Below the pieces are notes generated by a model that worked only from the letters and a program-made list of their open reading frames with translations, was not told the origin of the DNA and ran no database searches. Shown piece by piece: positions 59,752 through 64,000 of a stretch of DNA of 64,000 nt. The translations under genes and the position numbers were made by a program. This DNA comes from Vibrio fluvialis (GTDB lineage Bacteria; Pseudomonadota; Gammaproteobacteria; Enterobacterales; Vibrionaceae): assembly GCF_900460245.1 (NCBI RefSeq), contig NZ_UHIP01000002.1:1364001-1428000 (forward strand), read 5' to 3'. Position 1 is the first letter of the stretch. Every line of letters starts with the position of its first letter.

Positions 59752-60402
59752 ATGGAGAACAACGAGTTGTTACTGGACATCCTCACTCAAAGTGTCAATG
59801 AATTCCAGGCAGACTGCTTAAAGCTGTGTGAAAAGCACTACCCGACGATTCACAATCAGGGAATGAGTGAACATCATCTCGGCTTAGCCTTTGCCCGCCG
59901 TCTGGCACGTACGCTGACAGAATTTGGCCATCGCTGCGAATACGCGCCCATCGAATCGGTTTATCAGACAGAACAACCCCACCATTACCGAATCAGCAGT
60001 GATGCCGGGACAGTTTGGGTTCTTACGCATCATATGGTCAGCGCAGGCAAAACATGCCGAGACAAACTTATGCGCGACATTACCCAATGGAAGCAGGAAT
60101 ACGGCTACGCCATTCAACCCAATGATTTGTTGCTGTTGTTGACGGATCACTGGATCAGCCGCAGCCAGAAAAGCCGCGAACTGCTGCATTGGTGGACCGG
60201 ACAACTTCCCGATGAAATCGAAGATTACAGCGCACAAGGCATCACACTGTATGAAAGCGAATCGCAACTGACTCAAGCTTTGGACACCTTTTTCAATATC
60301 AGCCCCTGCTATATTAAGTTTGGTCATCCGCTGAAACGCTCCAAAAATCAACAGTTGGTACGGAAATACATTCAGTTATACGCCGTCCTGCAATGGGCCT
60401 GA
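59752..60402 (+). CDS. Conserved-looking protein of unknown function
   Basis: A 216-residue soluble protein without signal peptide. It reads ELLLDILTQSVNEFQADCLK, HHLGLAFARRLARTLTEFGH and HWISRSQKSRELLHWWTGQL; alternating helices and strands are likely, with several His, Cys and Trp. No motif I recognise. A TTG at 59767, preceded by GGAG, could be the start instead of ATG 59752. It is a single gene with a terminator. Confidence 0.6.
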   Translation: MENNELLLDILTQSVNEFQADCLKLCEKHYPTIHNQGMSEHHLGLAFARRLARTLTEFGHRCEYAPIESVYQTEQPHHYRISSDAGTVWVLTHHMVSAGKTCRDKLMRDITQWKQEYGYAIQPNDLLLLLTDHWISRSQKSRELLHWWTGQLPDEIEDYSAQGITLYESESQLTQALDTFFNISPCYIKFGHPLKRSKNQQLVRKYIQLYAVLQWA

Positions 60403-60411
60403 TCCCTGAAA

Positions 60412-60447
60412 GAGCCGTGAAGTCCCCGACTTTCACGGCTTTTTTTC
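60412..60447 (+). terminator. Terminator after the unknown gene
   Basis: AGCCGTGAA and TTCACGGCT arms with a small inner stem and bulge, followed by seven T. Confidence 0.85.
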
Positions 60448-60481
60448 ATCCGTCACATAAGCTTCATCTTGATGTCGCATA

Positions 60482-61303
60482 GTGTCAGCCAAAGCCACTG
60501 GATATGACACTGATGTGAAGAGCCTCAAGCGCTATCAATATGAACGATATGCAGTTTTATGTAATTTGGCCTATCCGCGCGTGTTCAAACAAACCAACTA
60601 TGGGTTTGATCCCAACGGCCAGCGCATTGTTTATAACCGCGTTGGAAAAATCATGATGCGAGTGCTGTGGAGCAAACGCGATGACGAGGCGATCGTCGTA
60701 ATCAAAGGCTCTCACTCTCTGGTCGACTGGTTGCTCAATTTGGGTATGTGGAAACGTAATACTAGGGAACTGGGACTCAGTTATCCGATACACGCGGGCT
60801 ATCACTATCTGATCAATCAGGAAAGCTTACCGGGTTACAACAGTGACAAGTTGGGTCTTGCGGTTTACGAGCGATTGTTAAGTTATGTCGAGCCACTGAT
60901 CGCCCAAGGCAAACAGATAACGATCACCGGACACTCATCAGGAGGTGCGATTGGTTGCGTACTCGCAGATATGCTGGAGCAACGATACCCAAAGCGCATA
61001 AAACGTGTCGTGACTTTTGGCCAACCAGCGATTGGCGGCTATCGATTTCACAAACACTATCGCCTGTCTCACCGCACTTATCGTGTGTGTTGCGATTTGG
61101 ATATAGTGACCTTCTTACCGCCGATTCCGCTTTATTACTGGCACGTAGGAAAACTGCTCTGGCTCCATAATGGCAAGATCTATGAAAACACACCCACGTT
61201 TATTCGGTTGGGAAGATCTTTGGTTTCATGGTTAATAAGGCCATTTTCCTATCATTTGATGAGCCGCTACATACGCAACAAAGATTTTTTTGATGAACGA
61301 TGA
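60482..61303 (+). CDS. Class 3 lipase-family alpha/beta hydrolase
   Basis: A 273-residue protein from GTG 60482; the ribosome binding site is weak, and no in-frame ATG is available nearby. The nucleophile is S152 in TGHSSGGAIGCVLADML, the acid is probably the Asp of DLDIVTFLPP, and a His follows in the last part. VVTFGQPAIGG is typical of the lipase class 3 family. There is no signal peptide, so it is cytoplasmic or membrane-associated. The substrate is unknown. Confidence 0.8.
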   Translation: MSAKATGYDTDVKSLKRYQYERYAVLCNLAYPRVFKQTNYGFDPNGQRIVYNRVGKIMMRVLWSKRDDEAIVVIKGSHSLVDWLLNLGMWKRNTRELGLSYPIHAGYHYLINQESLPGYNSDKLGLAVYERLLSYVEPLIAQGKQITITGHSSGGAIGCVLADMLEQRYPKRIKRVVTFGQPAIGGYRFHKHYRLSHRTYRVCCDLDIVTFLPPIPLYYWHVGKLLWLHNGKIYENTPTFIRLGRSLVSWLIRPFSYHLMSRYIRNKDFFDER

Positions 61304-61658
61304 AATGTATAAATTTGAACTTCGTCCCTATTTATCCGCAACTTACCTAATGATTACACAGCAACACTCGCCCCCTGCCACAGATGTAAGGCTAAAAAAT
61401 CGTGAACATGACGTTATGTGATATGGCTCGACATGATTTAACTCTATGTAAACTAATGTGTTATTTCATAAGCCAGCATACATTAGATCATAAAACGATC
61501 AAAATAGACGTTTTGATCCACTAGCCTTTGATCTGCTCCAAATTTAAGTGTTTTATCTGGTTGACACGATCGGCTCTTCGTCAATATTATGACCATGTCA
61601 AAATAAACACGGCATGGACGCGTCAGCACCGTGATTACTCAAGGATATCGAAAATTGT
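61304..61658. other. Intergenic region with inverted repeat and promoter of the EAL gene
   Basis: No coding frame is supported here. An 8-bp inverted repeat, GATCAAAA and TTTTGATC (61497-61504 and 61511-61518), lies about 50 bases before the promoter at 61561 and could be an operator. The rest is AT-rich. Confidence 0.5.
61561..61590 (+). promoter_or_regulatory. Sigma70-type promoter of the EAL gene
   Basis: TTGACA at 61561-61566 and TATTAT at 61585-61590 with an 18-base spacer. The transcript would start about 60 bases before the ATG. Confidence 0.5.
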
Positions 61659-62468
61659 ATGATTCTCACTGAGCCACAGCAGTATCAGCAATACGTCACA
61701 TTTGATATGGATGGGCAATATATTGCTCACTACAAAGGCTTAACACTGCGTAGCGTTTTTCAACCTATCTTCTCAAGGACTCAGAGAATGGTTGGCGTTG
61801 AAGCTCTGGTACGCATTCATACCCATTACCATACGCAAATTCGGCCAGACATTTTCTTTCATTCAGACCAATATGGCCTGATTGATAAACTGAATGTCGA
61901 ATATTTGAGCCGTATTCTCCACCTGCGTAATTTCTCCATTTCATGCTTCCGCCACTTAAAACTCTTTCTCAATGTACTTCCGCTTAGTGGGAATGCCGTC
62001 AATCAAAGTATCAGCGACAGTTTATTGTCCCACCGTTTAGATGAGCTGGGCTTATCTCATGACCAAGTCGTCATGGAGCTGGTAGAGCTCGCTTCTGATG
62101 ATGATGTTCAGTTGCAACGAGCTACGCGTCAGTTGTCGACACACGGATATAGGATTGCAATCGATGATTTTGGTTGTCAGGCCTCTAATCAGGCCCGCGT
62201 TGATTTACTGTGTCCTGACATTATCAAGTTTGACCGCCATTTATTGGCGGAGTATATGCAAGGTAATACCGCACTGTTGCTCAACGCGATGAACGTTGCC
62301 AAGCGAGCCAACGCTATGACGGTTGTAGAAGGTATTGAAACTGAATCGCAACTGCGTGCAATGCAGGCATTGGATATTGATATGTTTCAGGGTTATTACC
62401 TGGGCATGCCAGAAGCGATTGTTCCTATTGGTGGCAGCGCATCAATCAAAATGGCCATCGGCCAATAA
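61659..62468 (+). CDS. EAL-domain cyclic di-GMP phosphodiesterase
   Basis: A 269-residue stand-alone EAL protein. Catalytic residues appear intact: E48 in VGVEALVR, Asn in LFLNVLP, Glu in VMELVE, the two Asp of IAIDDFG, Lys in IKFDRH, Glu in VEGIE and Gln in FQGYYL. It should degrade cyclic di-GMP. No sensor domain or membrane segment is present; the N-terminal 25 residues are short. It is convergent with a diguanylate cyclase gene. Confidence 0.9.
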   Translation: MILTEPQQYQQYVTFDMDGQYIAHYKGLTLRSVFQPIFSRTQRMVGVEALVRIHTHYHTQIRPDIFFHSDQYGLIDKLNVEYLSRILHLRNFSISCFRHLKLFLNVLPLSGNAVNQSISDSLLSHRLDELGLSHDQVVMELVELASDDDVQLQRATRQLSTHGYRIAIDDFGCQASNQARVDLLCPDIIKFDRHLLAEYMQGNTALLLNAMNVAKRANAMTVVEGIETESQLRAMQALDIDMFQGYYLGMPEAIVPIGGSASIKMAIGQ

Positions 62469-62500
62469 AAAAGTGGCCGACCATCTGTATCGACCACTTT
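62468..62500. terminator. Bidirectional terminator
   Basis: AAAAGTGG and CCACTTTT arms with a loop that pairs partly (CCG/CGA); followed by ATTTATT. It lies between the convergent EAL and GGDEF genes. Confidence 0.7.
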
Positions 62501-62507
62501 TATTTAT

Positions 62508-64000
62508 TCACATCGTAACGGATTCAGGAAAGTCGCTTTCCGATACCACCACCACGCCGTTTTTCCCATTATGCTTGATGTCGTACATCGCTGCATCGGC
62601 AGCTCGCAGAGCCGTCGACAGTGTGTGACTCTCAACCTGACATAATGAAACACCGATACTTGCCCGTACATTCACCAACACACCAGGTTTGATGGCGACA
62701 GGTTCCGAGATTACGGCCAATAACGTCTCCCCAAGAGCTTCAAGCTCGGCGATAGAAGTCACCGTTTGGCCGGCCAGAAGAACAACAAATTCATCCCCAC
62801 CCAAGCGACCTAAACCTGCAGTATCACTGAGTTGTTTTTTCATTCTCAGCGCCAGTGTTTGCAGCAACATATCTCCCGCTTCATGGCCGTAAAGATCGTT
62901 GACGGGTTTAAATTCATCAAGGTCGATTAGAACCACAACTGCGGCGTCATCTTCATGACGAGTTTGCAATTTGAGTTTCTCGAAATATTTATTGAGGCCA
63001 CGGCGATTGAGAATACCGGTCAGAGGGTCTACCGTCACGTGCACTTCCAATTGACTCTTCGCCTGCTCAAGTTCCGCCGTACGTGCGGCAACGCGGGTTT
63101 CCAGTACTTTTTCTTGTTCGATCAAAGTGTTGACCAAATCGGCCTGTGCTTTCTCTTTCTGACGCTTGAGATCGTTAAATTTTGCCACCAACGCGAAAGA
63201 GAGCAGCAACATCTCAACTGCCGAACCAATTTGCATGCTGTATACGGTAAAGAAATTTGATGGCAGTAACCCGGCATTACGGATTGCCAGTAGCGACGTG
63301 CCCACCAGCAACAAAGCCCAAGCCAATACAAATATTCTGGCGGCCGGGATCTTCAGCCGCACCGCTGCGATCCCCACCGACAGTAAACTCACCGTGGTCA
63401 GGACCGCCTGAATCGACATAATTTTGAACGCCAGAGGAATCTCGGTAAACCAGGTCGCCACGACACAAACGCCCCAGACACCAATCGCCGCAAGTACAAA
63501 CTTATCCCAGCGCGGCGCGAAAGTCGCGAGATTGAGGAAACGGCGGGCAAACATTAATGCAAGAGTTGCCGCAATGCTATAGCCAGTTGGCACCACACGA
63601 TCTGACGCATGTGTCACGTCCGGCCATAGCAGCAACGGACCAATACCATTCATGCTGGAAGCAGCGAGAGCGAAGGTGAACACAAAACTGGCGTACAGCA
63701 GGAAAATACGTTGTCGCAAACCGATAAACAGCAGCAAGTTATAGCTACCCAGCGCGATCAACATGCCGTAATACAAAGACAGCACCACCAGTGTGCGGGT
63801 ATCAGACTTGGCATGCGCCTGCTGCGTCATCAGGTTCACGCTCATCGCCAAAGCGGCATGACTCGCTCCGCGAATATAGATAGTGGCGTGCTCTCCCGGT
63901 TGGAAAGAAACGGGAAATGCGGGTTTACGACTGGCAAGTGGCCATTGGTTGACTGGCACATCCCGTCCGGAATAGAAGGTTTCAATCCCTTGGTCGGAAA
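62508..64000 (-). CDS. 7TM-DISM diguanylate cyclase, N-terminus outside window
   Basis: The frame is open through the window edge, so at least 497 residues are seen and the N-terminal part is missing; the GTG at 63959 is not the true start. The visible part begins in a beta-rich extracellular domain (FPVSFQPGEHATIYIRG), then has a seven-helix 7TMR-DISM membrane region, a short coiled coil (QEKVLETRVAARTAELEQ) and a C-terminal GGDEF domain. The active site GRLGGDEF is intact. The I-site position reads SDTA, so product inhibition is probably absent. It likely senses a carbohydrate-type or other envelope signal. Confidence 0.88.
   Translation of the reverse strand, partial: SDQGIETFYSGRDVPVNQWPLASRKPAFPVSFQPGEHATIYIRGASHAALAMSVNLMTQQAHAKSDTRTLVVLSLYYGMLIALGSYNLLLFIGLRQRIFLLYASFVFTFALAASSMNGIGPLLLWPDVTHASDRVVPTGYSIAATLALMFARRFLNLATFAPRWDKFVLAAIGVWGVCVVATWFTEIPLAFKIMSIQAVLTTVSLLSVGIAAVRLKIPAARIFVLAWALLLVGTSLLAIRNAGLLPSNFFTVYSMQIGSAVEMLLLSFALVAKFNDLKRQKEKAQADLVNTLIEQEKVLETRVAARTAELEQAKSQLEVHVTVDPLTGILNRRGLNKYFEKLKLQTRHEDDAAVVVLIDLDEFKPVNDLYGHEAGDMLLQTLALRMKKQLSDTAGLGRLGGDEFVVLLAGQTVTSIAELEALGETLLAVISEPVAIKPGVLVNVRASIGVSLCQVESHTLSTALRAADAAMYDIKHNGKNGVVVVSESDFPESVTM

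Overview
The window looks like a stretch of a Vibrio genome, most likely the second chromosome. The evidence is gene content and order: pntAB directly followed by a five-gene set matching vxrABCDE, then a YciH/SUI1 protein, a VanA-type D-Ala ligase, a Pat-type acetyltransferase, a LysR gene and a HutA-type haem receptor. I know this order from V. cholerae chromosome II. The species is not determined. I saw no rRNA, tRNA, CRISPR array, insertion sequence or prophage.

Region 1 (1-20.7 kb) is a purine catabolism and uptake block. On the plus strand are the end of an amidase gene, an HpxW-like oxamate amidohydrolase, an HpxJ-like ureidoglycine aminotransferase and an HpxK-like allantoate amidohydrolase. 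On the minus strand, overlapping genes encode XdhA, XdhB, XdhC, OHCU decarboxylase, HIU hydrolase, guanine deaminase and a membrane cytochrome-c urate hydroxylase (PuuD). Next come a BMP-type binding protein and a nucleoside-type ABC transporter (two permeases, one double ATPase). A RutR-like TetR regulator and a DUF5718-like protein close the block. Three RutR-type palindromes (consensus TTGACCAnnTGGTCAA) lie upstream of xdhA, the binding-protein gene and the ATPase gene, so one regulator probably coordinates uptake and breakdown. The genes cover guanine to allantoin and allantoate to oxalurate, plus oxamate to oxalate. Allantoinase and oxamate carbamoyltransferase are not in the window.

Region 2 (20.7-25.6 kb) holds two diguanylate cyclases, a solitary autotransporter-like beta-barrel, a ComFB-like protein and a PF10115 ('HlyU') protein. 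Region 3 (25.9-33.4 kb) is pntAB and vxrABCDE; vxrE sits directly behind a terminator-like hairpin whose 3' arm is its ribosome binding site. A gene-poor kilobase (33.4-34.5 kb) follows, carrying a perfect 16-bp inverted repeat.

Region 4 (34.5-49.2 kb) is housekeeping and accessory: YciH, DUF3319, a lone tyrosine recombinase with an altered active site, Ddl, a SPOR lipoprotein, Pat, LysR/HutA with CRP- and Fur-like sites, an SgrR-type regulator, a thioesterase, an M48 lipoprotein protease and PhnA. Region 5 (49.5-64 kb) has an Alx/TerC exporter behind a yybP-ykoY (manganese) riboswitch, an UshA-family nucleotidase without signal peptide, an OLD-family nuclease, a CRP-site/DUF1097 unit, a formate/nitrite channel fused to CBS domains and preceded by a 14-codon upstream ORF, YceI with cytochrome b561, a lipase, an EAL protein and a truncated 7TM-GGDEF protein. 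Several genes too short for routine calling are reported, including two tiny membrane proteins of 25 and 31 residues.
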